Below, in pieces: positions 42,894-50,738 of a DNA stretch of 64,000 nt. Positions within the stretch are counted from its first letter, which is position 1. Every line of letters begins with the position of its first letter. The notes beneath the pieces are model-generated. The model searched no databases and was not told the DNA's origin. It was given only the letters and a program-made list of their open reading frames with translations. The translations under genes and the position numbers were made by a program. Source of the stretch: Leifsonia sp. Root1293 (lineage in GTDB: Bacteria > Actinomycetota > Actinomycetes > Actinomycetales > Microbacteriaceae); contig NZ_LMEH01000002.1 of the NCBI RefSeq assembly GCF_001425325.1, positions 463,109-527,108 on the forward strand, written 5' to 3'.

Positions 42894-43912
42894 GATGCGG
42901 CTCCGACCGGGATCGTGAACGCGAGCAGCTGGATGGTGCGGCCCCCCTCGGTGATGGAACCCTCCCGAGCGGGCAGTCTGCCGAAGCCGAGCTTCTCGTA
43001 GAGCCTGTGGGCGCCCACCATCTGCTGCCCGCTGTTCATCACGACGTGCTCCAGGCGTCGCAGCCGTGCGAGTTCGATGACATGCCGGGTGAGCAGTGCG
43101 CCGATGCCGCGGCCTCTGGCCGGCGGGTCAACGGCCAGAAGCCTGAAATCCAGCTCGCCGTCGCGGGCGAGCGGGGAGATGCTGCGACCCGGGCGCGGTG
43201 TCGCGACGGCGCCGAGCAGGACGCCCGTCGCCGTGTCGACGGCCACCCACACCTGGTGTTCCTGCGCGCGGTCGGCGATCTGCCGGATCGACGCCCGGTA
43301 GCTCTCGGTGATGTCGTACTCGCTCGTGTAGGCGCGCTCGGAGAGATCCGCGGCGGCCTCGTACTCGTCTGGGCGCACCAGGCGCACGAGCACGTCGTCG
43401 CGGACGCGCAGGGGCTTGGCGAACTCGACGTGCTCGATCGGTGAGCCATCCGGCTCGCTCGAACGATTCGGGATCAGCTCGTAGCCGAGGCTGCGATAGA
43501 GGGCCTGCGAGACGAGATTGCGGCTTCCGGTGTCGAGCACCACGGATGCGGCACCCCAACCGAGCGCGACCTCCTCCGCGGCGAGGGCGAGCGCGCGACC
43601 GAGACCGAGTCCACGGGCGGCGCCCGCCACGCCGAGCAGCCGCAACTCCGTCTCGTCGCCGACGGCCAGACGCGACTGCGGTGTTCCCGCTCGCAGCAGT
43701 GTCGCGGTTCCGACGATGGCGCCGTCGGGCGCGACGGCCACGAGTACGGTGCCGGATGCCGCCCGGGCCGCGACGTCGTTCACGAGGTCCCGCCGCTCCG
43801 CGGAGATCGGAAGATGCCCGTAGGGTCCATCGGCGAAGGCGCGTTCGGTCACCCTGCCGACCTCGTCGTACTCGTGGGGGCGCGCGGGGCGGATCTCGAT
43901 GGGGGAGCTCAC
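42890..43912 (-). CDS. tandem GNAT acetyltransferase, two domains
   Basis: A 340-residue protein with two GNAT domains. The first (about residues 5-165) has VAGAARGLGLGRALALAAEE and LVSQALYRSLGYELIP. The second (about 185-335) has LLAVDPPARGRGIGALLTRH and MVGAHRLYEKLGFGRLP. Both acetyl-CoA loops are intact, so both halves may be active. GTG 43912 has AAAGG 11 nt upstream. It is divergent from the large FAD protein gene. The layout resembles mycothiol synthase, but length and context do not support that assignment. Confidence 0.82.
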   Translation of the reverse strand: MSSPIEIRPARPHEYDEVGRVTERAFADGPYGHLPISAERRDLVNDVAARAASGTVLVAVAPDGAIVGTATLLRAGTPQSRLAVGDETELRLLGVAGAARGLGLGRALALAAEEVALGWGAASVVLDTGSRNLVSQALYRSLGYELIPNRSSEPDGSPIEHVEFAKPLRVRDDVLVRLVRPDEYEAAADLSERAYTSEYDITESYRASIRQIADRAQEHQVWVAVDTATGVLLGAVATPRPGRSISPLARDGELDFRLLAVDPPARGRGIGALLTRHVIELARLRRLEHVVMNSGQQMVGAHRLYEKLGFGRLPAREGSITEGGRTIQLLAFTIPVGAAS

Positions 43913-44095
43913 TCGCTGGCGGACCTTTCTCTCTACCTTCGATTGTGCTGACTCGACCGTGGGAGCGTGCTGTGTTACCCGCGGTGTCGACGCATGACGC
44001 GCCCGTGACACGGCACATTGCTGCTGTATTCGTCGCTCCGTTAGCTTCGCACGATGCCGAGCCGGAACCGCCGGCGCGAAGGGAGGCGTGCCGCC

Positions 44096-46030
44096 ATGGA
44101 CGATGCCGTGCGCGTGGTCATCGTGGGGGCGGGACCGCGCGCCGTCATGCTCCTCGAGCGGCTCGCCGCGAACCAGGCGGTTGCCGGCTCCGACTCCGCC
44201 GCTGTCACGCCGCTGCATGTCACCCTGGTCGACCCGCATCCGCCCGGCGCCGGCCGCATCTGGCGCCGGGATCAGTCGCCCCTGCTCAAGCTCAACTCCA
44301 TGGCCAAGGACGTGACCGTCTTCACCGATGATTCCTGTCGCATCGCCGGACCGGTCTCACCAGGGCCGTCATTGATCGAATGGGCTGAGGAGGTGCGCTC
44401 CGGCCTCCGACCCGAGGTGACCGAGACGGATGCCGCGGTGCTGGCCGAGATCGCCGGACTGCAGGGTGAGAGCTTCCCGACCAGGCGCCTCAACAGCGCC
44501 TACCTGGCCTGGTTCCACGAGTCGATCGTGCGCGATGCCCCCGACTCGATGAGCGTGACCGTCGTTCAGGCGTCCGTGCACTCCGTCGAGTGGGCACACG
44601 CGCCAGGCGACGGCGGCGCGCACCTGAGCGCCCACCCCCACGTCGGCGCCCGCGCCCACCGCGTCGGCCTCGACACCGGCGAGGCTCTCGAGGCCGACAT
44701 CGTCGTCTACGCCGTCGGGCACAACGCCCGGGTCGATGGCGATCGCGAGCGACGACTGCAGCTGTTCGCCGAGCGCAACGCCGGCACCTACATCCCCCCG
44801 GACTTCACCGCCGATGCCGACCTCACGGGCATCCGGGCCGGTCAGGACGTGATCGTGCGGGGTATGGGGCTGGCCGCCACCGATCTCATCGTGCTGCTGT
44901 TCGAGGGTCGGGGCGGCTCGTTCTCCCGCGCCGCCGACGGGCGGCTCGTCTATGAGGCCTCGGGACTGGAGCCGAGGGCTCACCTCGGGTCGCGCCGCGG
45001 AGTGCCGTACCGCTCGAAGATCACCTCGGCGCTGCAGGGCGACCCGCCGCGCCTGGAGGTGCTCACCTCCGAGCGCATCGCCGCGTTCGGAGCGGCATCC
45101 GGCAGCCTCGACTTCGACGACGTCTGGCCGCTCGTCGCCACCGAGCAGCTGCTCGGCTACTACCGCGAGCTGTTCACGGGGCATCCCGAGCGGGTGTGCG
45201 CCGACTGGGCGACGTTCAGCGAGCTCATCCGGCGCCTGCCGTGGAACTCGGCCGAGCTGCTCGACGCCATCGAGCACGCTGTTCCGGATGCCGCGGACCG
45301 GTTCGACATCATGAGCTTCGACCGGCCGCTCGGCGCCGAGCGGTTCGCGTCACCCGAGGTCCTGCAGGAGCGACTGCGGGCGCACATCAGCGGCGATCTC
45401 GCCCAGCGCACCGAGCAGCGGTTCAGCGCGACGCAGGGGCTGTTCCTCGCGACGCTGTACGCCTTCATGGCCGTGGCCGAGATTCCGCGCGACGCCTGGA
45501 ACGAGCGGAGTCGTACGCAAGCGCTGCCGCGTGACTGGCACGCCTACTTCTCCTATGTGGCCAGCGGTCCACCAGGGCACAGGCTCGAGGAACTGCTCGC
45601 CCTGACCGAGGCGGGGTTCGTGCGCTTCCTCGGCCCCGACGTGCAGGTGCGGTGCGAGGAGGGCGTGGGCTTCATCGCCACCAGTCGGAGTGTTCCGCAG
45701 GCCGCGGTGGCCACGGCTCTCGTCGATGCCTGGCTGCCCGAGTCGCACGCTGCAGCGAGCCTCAACCCGGTGCTGCGTGAGCTGGGGGCCCGTGGTGCCG
45801 GTTCGCAGCGGACTACGGTGCACCCCGAGCACTCGAGGGTCGTCGATGGCGAAGGGCGGGAGCACCCGTCGATCTTCGCCGTCGGCAGCTTCACCGCTGC
45901 ACCGGAATCCGGCGCGTTCACGCGACCGGGAATCAACGCGTTGCCGTTCAGGCAGAACGACGCGTTGGCCATCGCCCTCCTCGAGGAGGCGGCGCGAGTG
46001 CGCGAGCAACGCGTCCTCGCGCCGGCCTAG
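44096..46030 (+). CDS. large FAD/NAD(P)-binding protein
   Basis: A 644-residue cytoplasmic flavoprotein of the NAD_binding_9 type. VVIVGAGPRAVMLLERLAAN is the N-terminal dinucleotide loop. IWRRDQSPLLKLNSMAKDVT is the typical block after it. DVIVRGMGLAATDLIVLLFE is a second Gly-rich loop. FAVGSFTAAPESGAFTRPG is near the end. Proteins of this type occur with luciferase-like monooxygenases and CMD proteins in sulfur or siderophore-like clusters (from memory). GGGAGG precedes ATG 44096; ATG 44054 is in frame but lacks a site. The reaction is unknown. It is followed by the AhpD-like gene. Confidence 0.82.
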   Translation: MDDAVRVVIVGAGPRAVMLLERLAANQAVAGSDSAAVTPLHVTLVDPHPPGAGRIWRRDQSPLLKLNSMAKDVTVFTDDSCRIAGPVSPGPSLIEWAEEVRSGLRPEVTETDAAVLAEIAGLQGESFPTRRLNSAYLAWFHESIVRDAPDSMSVTVVQASVHSVEWAHAPGDGGAHLSAHPHVGARAHRVGLDTGEALEADIVVYAVGHNARVDGDRERRLQLFAERNAGTYIPPDFTADADLTGIRAGQDVIVRGMGLAATDLIVLLFEGRGGSFSRAADGRLVYEASGLEPRAHLGSRRGVPYRSKITSALQGDPPRLEVLTSERIAAFGAASGSLDFDDVWPLVATEQLLGYYRELFTGHPERVCADWATFSELIRRLPWNSAELLDAIEHAVPDAADRFDIMSFDRPLGAERFASPEVLQERLRAHISGDLAQRTEQRFSATQGLFLATLYAFMAVAEIPRDAWNERSRTQALPRDWHAYFSYVASGPPGHRLEELLALTEAGFVRFLGPDVQVRCEEGVGFIATSRSVPQAAVATALVDAWLPESHAAASLNPVLRELGARGAGSQRTTVHPEHSRVVDGEGREHPSIFAVGSFTAAPESGAFTRPGINALPFRQNDALAIALLEEAARVREQRVLAPA

Positions 46031-46124
46031 CGATGACGGCCGTGTTCACGCTGCCGGAGTCACCCGATGTCACAGGGCGTCACGCTGATGCGGCTGGGCC
46101 AGAGTGCTCGGCTTGACTGAGGGC

Positions 46125-46463
46125 ATGAGCGAGTATTTCGAGAGCACCGACCGCCAGTACACCAAGGTCTACAAGGAGCACACGCCCGACATCCTCGCGG
46201 CCTTCGCCACGTTCGACGAGGCCGTGTTCGCCAAGGAGGGCAGGGCGATCCCGCTGAAGTACCGTGAGCTGATCGCTCTCGCCGTGTCGATCACCACGCA
46301 GTGCGTGTACTGCATCGACGGGCACAGTAAGAACGCCGTGAAGGCGGGTGCCGATGAGGCGGAACTGGCCGAGGCCGCCTGGGTCGCCACGGCGATCCGT
46401 GCCGGTGGCGGCTACACCCACGGCCGGCTGGCGTTCAAGCTGTCAGGCGCGCACGAGCACTGA
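46125..46463 (+). CDS. carboxymuconolactone decarboxylase/AhpD-like protein
   Basis: A 112-residue all-helical protein of the CMD family. The CxxC redox pair is in TTQCVYCIDGHSKNAVKAG (about residues 62-65), with the following His typical of the AhpD type. It probably reduces a peroxide or disulfide using a thiol donor. It is the right length and single-domain. It lies 94 nt downstream of the large FAD protein gene on the same strand. With the H2O2-producing oxidase nearby, a peroxide-handling role makes sense (inference). Confidence 0.88.
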   Translation: MSEYFESTDRQYTKVYKEHTPDILAAFATFDEAVFAKEGRAIPLKYRELIALAVSITTQCVYCIDGHSKNAVKAGADEAELAEAAWVATAIRAGGGYTHGRLAFKLSGAHEH

Positions 46464-46482
46464 GCGCACCGCACGCTTCGGG

Positions 46483-46615
46483 CGGTCGCTGCGCTCGGCC
46501 CTCACCGGGCGGGGACTGTTGATCCCGCTCGCTGAGGACCGGCCGCAGGCCGCGGTCGAAGCGCGCCCCGTCGCTCCGCTCGGCCCTCACCGAGCGAAAA
46601 CCGACGCCCGCTCCC
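46483..46615. repeat. dispersed repeat type B, inverted copies
   Basis: GGTCGCTGCGCTCGGCCCTC (46483) and CGTCGCTCCGCTCGGCCCTC (about 46569), followed by ACCGAGCG, are the reverse complement of the type B core. A diverged opposite-strand copy (CGCTGAGGACCGGCCGCAGG) lies between them. It fills the space between the convergent AhpD-like and winged-helix genes. Confidence 0.7.
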
Positions 46616-46619
46616 GGCC

Positions 46620-47312
46620 TCAGTACAGGTCGGGGCTCGGGGTCGACGCCTGGCGGATGGAGACATCCGCGTGGCGGTCGAAGCGGTACCCGACGCCGCG
46701 CACCGTGCGCACGATGTCCTCGTAGGCGCCGAGCTTCGCGCGAAGGCGCCGCACGTGCACGTCGATGGTGCGCTCGTTCGGAACCTCGTCGTCGCCAGCG
46801 GCATCCCACAGCGAGGAGATGAGCTCGGCGCGCTCGATGGTGCGGCCCTCGCGCAGCACGAGGTACTGCAGCAGCTCGAACTCCTTGTAGGTGAGTCCGG
46901 CCGATTCGCCGTCGAGCAGCACGCGCTTGCGTGAGATGTCGACGATCACGCCGGCGGGGTGGCGGTCGGCGGCATCCGGCGTCTGACGGTGCTTGGCGAG
47001 GGCCGACGGGTCCTGCAGGGCGAGGCGCACGACGTCGACGTCGCGGCCTCCGGCACCCTGGGGTGCCAGGGCGACGGCGGCGTAGGTCTCGGAGCCCGGG
47101 GCGACCTCGGCTGCGAGGGCCTTGAGGGCCTCGACGACGCGGTGGAGGGTGGTTCCGGATGCTGCTGCCTTGGCCTCGTCGAAGCCGACGTAGAGAACGA
47201 AGCCGCGGGCCTCGGTGCCGTCGGGAACAGCGCGAACGCGGGGCGGCGGGGTCGGCGCCTCGGCGGCGAGATCGGTGAGCGAGTCGGGTGAGGTGTACTG
47301 GGCGATCGACAT
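46620..47312 (-). CDS. winged-helix (OmpR-type) regulator with unusual N-terminal domain
   Basis: A 230-residue DNA-binding protein. The C-terminal OmpR-type domain (about residues 120-215) has AGLTYKEFELLQYLVLREGR, the recognition-helix block RTIDVHVRRLRAKLGAYED and TVRGVGYRFDRH. The first 110 residues are not a receiver domain: there is no phospho-acceptor Asp pattern; instead ARGFVLYVGFDEAKAAASG and ETYAAVALAPQGAG are seen, a possible small ligand or redox domain. AAGGA lies 6 nt before ATG 47312. A cysteine-rich leader ORF lies 130 nt upstream, so control by cysteine or sulfur supply is possible. Confidence 0.8.
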   Translation of the reverse strand: MSIAQYTSPDSLTDLAAEAPTPPPRVRAVPDGTEARGFVLYVGFDEAKAAASGTTLHRVVEALKALAAEVAPGSETYAAVALAPQGAGGRDVDVVRLALQDPSALAKHRQTPDAADRHPAGVIVDISRKRVLLDGESAGLTYKEFELLQYLVLREGRTIERAELISSLWDAAGDDEVPNERTIDVHVRRLRAKLGAYEDIVRTVRGVGYRFDRHADVSIRQASTPSPDLY

Positions 47313-47441
47313 GGGATGTCCTTCAGAGGGGATGATGCTGTGGCGAACCTGTCGCGGGAGGAGAGGCGACGGAGGGTTCGGGAAACTGGCGGCCGGATGG
47401 CCTCGGGAGTTCGCGGGAGGAACTCGGCGGTCGGAGCTGCG

Positions 47442-47543
47442 TCAGCTGCACATTCGACAACACATGGGCGCACGGCCGGGCATCATCATGCCGGCATGCC
47501 TCTGGGCCTCGAGCGAGGTCAGGGGGTGTGCGCTGTTCGTCAT
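47442..47543 (-). CDS. 33-aa leaderless peptide ending MCCRMCS, probable cysteine attenuator
   Basis: An open frame from ATG 47543. It begins MTNSAHPLTSLEAQ and ends RAPMCCRMCS, so three of the last six residues are Cys. It has no ribosome binding site. Instead its ATG is 7 nt after a -10 with a consensus -35, which predicts a leaderless mRNA. Leaderless polycysteine ORFs act as cysteine-responsive attenuators in mycobacteria (known), and this is the same design. It precedes the winged-helix gene, with 129 nt between, enough for alternative RNA structures. Confidence 0.6.
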   Translation of the reverse strand: MTNSAHPLTSLEAQRHAGMMMPGRAPMCCRMCS

Positions 47544-47550
47544 GGTCGTC

Positions 47551-47579
47551 AGTAAAACCAGTGTGACGAGTTGTGTCAA
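47551..47579 (-). promoter_or_regulatory. strong promoter of the leader peptide and winged-helix gene
   Basis: On the minus strand TTGACA (47574-47579) and TTTACT (47551-47556) are exactly 17 nt apart. This is the best sigma-70-type promoter in the window. Confidence 0.75.
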
Positions 47580-47670
47580 TTCGATGTCGGCGTATGACTC
47601 GGGCGCGGCCGCATCAGGTGCGCCCAGAGGTGCGGCGCGTGGCAGCATCCGTTATCGAGAGAGATTCGGG

Positions 47671-47703
47671 CAAAGAAAAACCGATGAAAACGAATTTCAT
47701 CGG
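47671..47703 (-). terminator. terminator of upp
   Basis: On the minus strand the stem CCGATGAAA/TTTCATCGG with a 5-nt loop is followed by TTTTTCTTT. It is 55 nt after the upp stop and is the clearest U-rich terminator here. Confidence 0.85.
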
Positions 47704-47757
47704 ATTTCCTTGATCGGATGCGGGGGCGGCGTGTCGTCCGCCGAAGAATATTCGCGC

Positions 47758-48390
47758 CTACACGAGTCCGTAGAGCCGGTCGCCGGCATCGCCGAGTCCG
47801 GGGACGATGTAGCCGTTCTCATTGAGGTGGTCATCGACGGCTCCGAGGACGATCGTGACGTCATGGCCGTCGAAGGCCTTCTCGACTGCGGCCAGGCCCT
47901 CGGGGGCGGCCAGGATGCAGATGGCGGTGACGTCCTGCGCTCCGCGATCGAAGAGGAACTGGATTGCTGCAGCGAGCGATCCGCCGGTGGCCAGCATCGG
48001 GTCGAGCACGAAGCACTGACGGTCGGAGAGGTCGTCGGGAAGTCGCTCGGCATAGGTGGTCGGCTCGAGGGTGACCTCGTTGCGCGCCATGCCGAGGAAG
48101 CCGACCTCGGCTGTGGGAAGCAGCTTCACCATGCCTTCGAGCATGCCGAGGCCGGCACGCAGGATGGGGACGACGAGCGGCCGGGGCTCGCTGATGCGAA
48201 CGCCCGTCGTCTCGGCGACCGGCGTCTGGATGGTGTGCGGCTCGACGCGCACGTCGCGTGTGGCCTCGTAGGCCAGCAGGGTCATGAGCTCGTCGACCAG
48301 CGAGCGGAAGACCGGGGAGGGGGTGTCCTTGTCGCGGAGAACCGTCAGCTTGTGGGTGATGAGCGGGTGGTCGGCAACATGGACTCGCAT
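47758..48390 (-). CDS. upp: uracil phosphoribosyltransferase
   Basis: A 210-residue enzyme that makes UMP from uracil and PRPP in pyrimidine salvage. [15 protein letters not shown] and the PRPP loop [15 protein letters not shown] are present. The uracil-binding block [16 protein letters not shown] is near the C-terminus. Length matches the family. A TAGGAT -10 lies 6 nt before ATG 48390, so the message should be leaderless. It is divergent from tadA with 35 nt between the start codons, and has its own terminator. Confidence 0.96.
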   Translation of the reverse strand: MRVHVADHPLITHKLTVLRDKDTPSPVFRSLVDELMTLLAYEATRDVRVEPHTIQTPVAETTGVRISEPRPLVVPILRAGLGMLEGMVKLLPTAEVGFLGMARNEVTLEPTTYAERLPDDLSDRQCFVLDPMLATGGSLAAAIQFLFDRGAQDVTAICILAAPEGLAAVEKAFDGHDVTIVLGAVDDHLNENGYIVPGLGDAGDRLYGLV

Positions 48391-48396
48391 AGGCTC

Positions 48397-48402
48397 ATCC
48401 TA
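48397..48402 (-). promoter_or_regulatory. -10 element of upp, leaderless
   Basis: Minus-strand TAGGAT is 6 nt before the upp ATG. Confidence 0.55.
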
Positions 48403-48425
48403 GTTCGAGCAGGAGGGGGCGGCCG

Positions 48426-48905
48426 ATGGGGTCTTCCGAGGCGCACACGGCCGCGATGCGGCTCGCCCTCGACGAGGCACGGGTGGCGCTGGCCGGGGGC
48501 GACGTTCCCGTCGGAGCCGTGGTGACGGATGCCTCGGGTCGGGTGATCGGCCGCGGCCGCAACGAGCGCGAACTCACCGCTGACCCGACAGCGCACGCCG
48601 AGATCGTGGCCATCAGGGAGGCCGCAGCGGCCCTCGGAGACTGGCATCTGGAGGGCTGCACCCTCACTGTCACGCTCGAGCCGTGCATCATGTGCGCCGG
48701 GGCGATCCTGGCTGCGCGCGTGCCGGTGGTGGTGTTCGGTGCCTGGGACGACAAGGCCGGCGCCTCGGGTTCGCTCTACGACGTGCTGCGCGACCGCAGG
48801 CTCAATCACCGCGCCGAGGTCTTTGCCGGCGTGGGGGAGGCGGAGTGTTCGCGCCTGCTCCTCGACTTCTTCGAGGGGAAGCGGCATCCGCCGCTGGTCG
48901 AGTAG
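48426..48905 (+). CDS. tadA: tRNA-specific adenosine deaminase
   Basis: A 159-residue zinc enzyme that converts A34 to inosine in tRNA-Arg(ACG); that tRNA is encoded at 25382. The active site is TAHAEIVAI (His and catalytic Glu) and EPCIMCAGAIL (two zinc Cys). GSLYDVLRDRRLNHRAEV is the usual C-terminal block. AGGAGGGGG before ATG 48426 is a strong ribosome binding site. The last residues HPPLVE and the TAG stop are written by the type A repeat that follows, so the C-terminus has been set by repeat insertion or drift. Confidence 0.94.
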   Translation: MGSSEAHTAAMRLALDEARVALAGGDVPVGAVVTDASGRVIGRGRNERELTADPTAHAEIVAIREAAAALGDWHLEGCTLTVTLEPCIMCAGAILAARVPVVVFGAWDDKAGASGSLYDVLRDRRLNHRAEVFAGVGEAECSRLLLDFFEGKRHPPLVE

Positions 48906-48993
48906 GCCGCGAGCGCAGCGAGCAGCCGTATCGAGACCACGTTCGATGATCTCGATACGCGTCCGACTTCGTGGGGCGCTACTCGATCAGCGG
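48891..48993. repeat. dispersed inverted repeat, type A copy 4
   Basis: CCGCTGGTCGAGTAGGCCGC starts inside the tadA coding sequence and supplies its stop (GAG TAG). The right arm GATCTCGATACGCG ... GCTACTCGATCAGCGG closes the hairpin between two convergent genes. Confidence 0.85.
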
Positions 48994-49016
48994 GTGAGAG
49001 GTGGGGCGCTTCGCGC

Positions 49017-49757
49017 TCAGCGAGCCGCCGATAGCCCGTCGAGGTAGTCGCCGAGCAACGCGCGCGAGGCGCGCTGCATGGCGTCGGAGTAGCGCTCCCG
49101 GTCCGCGCGCAGCCCATCGACCGTGAGCCCGTGGTCGGGGAGCTCGGCTCCCCAGCGCTGCAGCCAGTCCTCATGCATCTCCGCCGTGACCTCGGGGTGG
49201 AACTGCACGGCGAGCAGCCAGTCGTCGATGGCGAACGCCTGGTTCGCGTACTGCCCCGAGGTGGCGAGGCTGGTGATGCCCTCGGGCAGGTCGTAGGTGT
49301 CGCCGTGCCACTGCACCACGGGAACGCCGCGGAAATGGCGCACGGGGGACGCGTTTCCGGCATCCGTCGGCACGACCTCGAGATAGCCGACCTCCGTCGT
49401 CGGGCCCTTGTAGGCCGAGCCGCCGAGCGACTCCGCCAGCAACTGGGCACCGAGGCACACGCCGAAGATCGGACGCTCGTCCGCGATGCGCTTGCGCAAC
49501 AGGGCGATCTCGGCATCGATGAACGGATGCACGGCGCCTTCGTATGCTCCCTCGTCGCCGCCGAGCACGACCACGAGGTCGGCCGCCGATGGGTCGATGG
49601 CGCCGAGGTCGGCTGCGGGGGTGTCGATGGTCGTCACCTCGTAGCCGTGCTCGGCGAGCACTGGGCCGAGGTTGCCGAGTCCGATGGCGGCGTCGTGCCG
49701 CAGGACGAGCGCAGTGCGGGTGGGAAGCCCCGCGGTTCCCGGCGCGGCCGCCGTCAC
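49017..49757 (-). CDS. class I glutamine amidotransferase (GMP synthase-like)
   Basis: A 246-residue cytoplasmic amidotransferase of the GuaA-like stand-alone type. The catalytic Cys is in FGVCLGAQLLAESLGG (about residue 100). The His-Glu pair is in VQFHPEVTAEMHEDW (about 190). LVVVLGGDEGAYEG is the oxyanion-side loop. No synthetase domain follows, so it may remove glutamyl groups or serve an unlinked partner. GTG 49757 overlaps the stop of the metal exporter gene as GTGA, so the two share a transcript. Detoxification or polyamine turnover are other possible roles. Confidence 0.87.
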   Translation of the reverse strand: MTAAAPGTAGLPTRTALVLRHDAAIGLGNLGPVLAEHGYEVTTIDTPAADLGAIDPSAADLVVVLGGDEGAYEGAVHPFIDAEIALLRKRIADERPIFGVCLGAQLLAESLGGSAYKGPTTEVGYLEVVPTDAGNASPVRHFRGVPVVQWHGDTYDLPEGITSLATSGQYANQAFAIDDWLLAVQFHPEVTAEMHEDWLQRWGAELPDHGLTVDGLRADRERYSDAMQRASRALLGDYLDGLSAAR

Positions 49758-50716
49758 TCCAGTCCCTTGAAGACGATGGCGTCGGTGGGTGGCGCCGGGT
49801 CGGAACTGGCGTGGTAGACGTCGGGCTCGAGGTAGACCGTGCGTGCGGCCGGCACGGCTGCGCGGATGCGCTTCTCGATGGCATCGATGCCCGCTGCGAC
49901 CTCGGCGAAGCGCATGTCGGCGTCGATGGCGATCTTCGCCCCCACGAGAATCTCGTCGGGGCCCAGGTAGAGCGTCTTCATGTGGATGATGCGGTCGGTC
50001 TCGCCACCGGCCAGGATCGCGTCCTCTATGGCGGCCGAATCGGCCAGGTTTGCGCCCTCGCCAACGAGCAGGCTCTTCGTCTCGATGCCCAGCACGACGG
50101 CGACGAGGATGAGCAGCGCGCCGATCGCCAGGGTGCCGATGGCATCCCAGACGCCGTTGCCGGTGAGCGCGGTCAGGCCGACTCCGATGAAGGCGAACAT
50201 GAGGCCGGTGAGGGCTGCGACATCCTCGAGCAGGACGACGGGAAGCTCGGGAGCCTTCGCGTGCCTGATGAAGGCGACCCAGCTCTGCTTGCCCTTGTGC
50301 GGACGCGATTCCTTCACGGCGGTGCGCAGCGAGAACGACTCCAGGATGATCGCGATCACGAGCACGAGGATCGGCAGCCACCAGTTGTCGAGGGGGTGCG
50401 GATGCTGCAGCTTCTCGAAGCCCTCGTAGACGCTGAAGACGCCACCGACCGAGAACAGGATGATCGACACGACGAAGGCGTAGACGTAGCGTTCGCGGCC
50501 GTAGCCGAAGGGGTGCGAGAGGTCGGCGCGCTTGCGCGCCTTGCGCCCGCCGAGGAGCAGCAGAACCTGGTTTCCGGTGTCGGCGAGCGAGTGCACGCCC
50601 TCGGCGAGCATCGACGACGATCCGGAGAAGAACCAGGCGATGAACTTGGTGATCGCGATGCCCAGATTCGCGAGAAGTGCCGCGAAGATCGCCCTGTTGC
50701 CGCCGGTTGTGCTCAT
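49754..50716 (-). CDS. cation diffusion facilitator (CDF) metal exporter
   Basis: A 320-residue inner-membrane metal/H+ exchanger with about six membrane segments and a C-terminal cytoplasmic domain. SMLAEGVHSLADTGNQVLLL carries the His-x-x-x-Asp site of helix 2. ELPVVLLEDVAALTGLMFAF is the helix 5 site, with Glu-Asp in place of the usual His/Asp. GYGRERYVYAFVVSI is a family block. Helix 5 with Glu-Asp suggests Mn2+ or Fe2+ rather than Zn2+ (inference). The promoter is shared head-to-head with proC. Confidence 0.87.
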   Translation of the reverse strand: MSTTGGNRAIFAALLANLGIAITKFIAWFFSGSSSMLAEGVHSLADTGNQVLLLLGGRKARKRADLSHPFGYGRERYVYAFVVSIILFSVGGVFSVYEGFEKLQHPHPLDNWWLPILVLVIAIILESFSLRTAVKESRPHKGKQSWVAFIRHAKAPELPVVLLEDVAALTGLMFAFIGVGLTALTGNGVWDAIGTLAIGALLILVAVVLGIETKSLLVGEGANLADSAAIEDAILAGGETDRIIHMKTLYLGPDEILVGAKIAIDADMRFAEVAAGIDAIEKRIRAAVPAARTVYLEPDVYHASSDPAPPTDAIVFKGLE

Positions 50717-50722
50717 ACCGCA

Positions 50723-50732
50723 ATCCTAGGAT
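50723..50732. promoter_or_regulatory. palindromic ATCCTAGGAT giving two overlapping -10 elements
   Basis: Read rightward TAGGAT (50727-50732) is 6 nt before the proC GTG at 50739. Read leftward TAGGAT (50723-50728) is 6 nt before the exporter ATG at 50716. The whole intergenic gap is 22 nt, so the two genes must compete for polymerase. Confidence 0.65.
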
Positions 50733-50738
50733 GGACGG

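Noticed and set aside
42890-43912. Mycothiol synthase (MshD) for the tandem GNAT
   Set aside because: Domain layout is similar, but the genomic context and motif order around the acetyl-CoA loops do not support it.
44009-44050. Short GTG frame with two Cys upstream of the FAD protein as a second cysteine leader
   Set aside because: Only 13 codons, no fitting promoter spacing, and Cys residues not clustered.
49326-49346. CGCGGAAATGGCGCACGGGG as a type C repeat
   Set aside because: It lies inside the amidotransferase gene, encodes conserved residues (RHFRGVPVVQW region), and has no partner arm.
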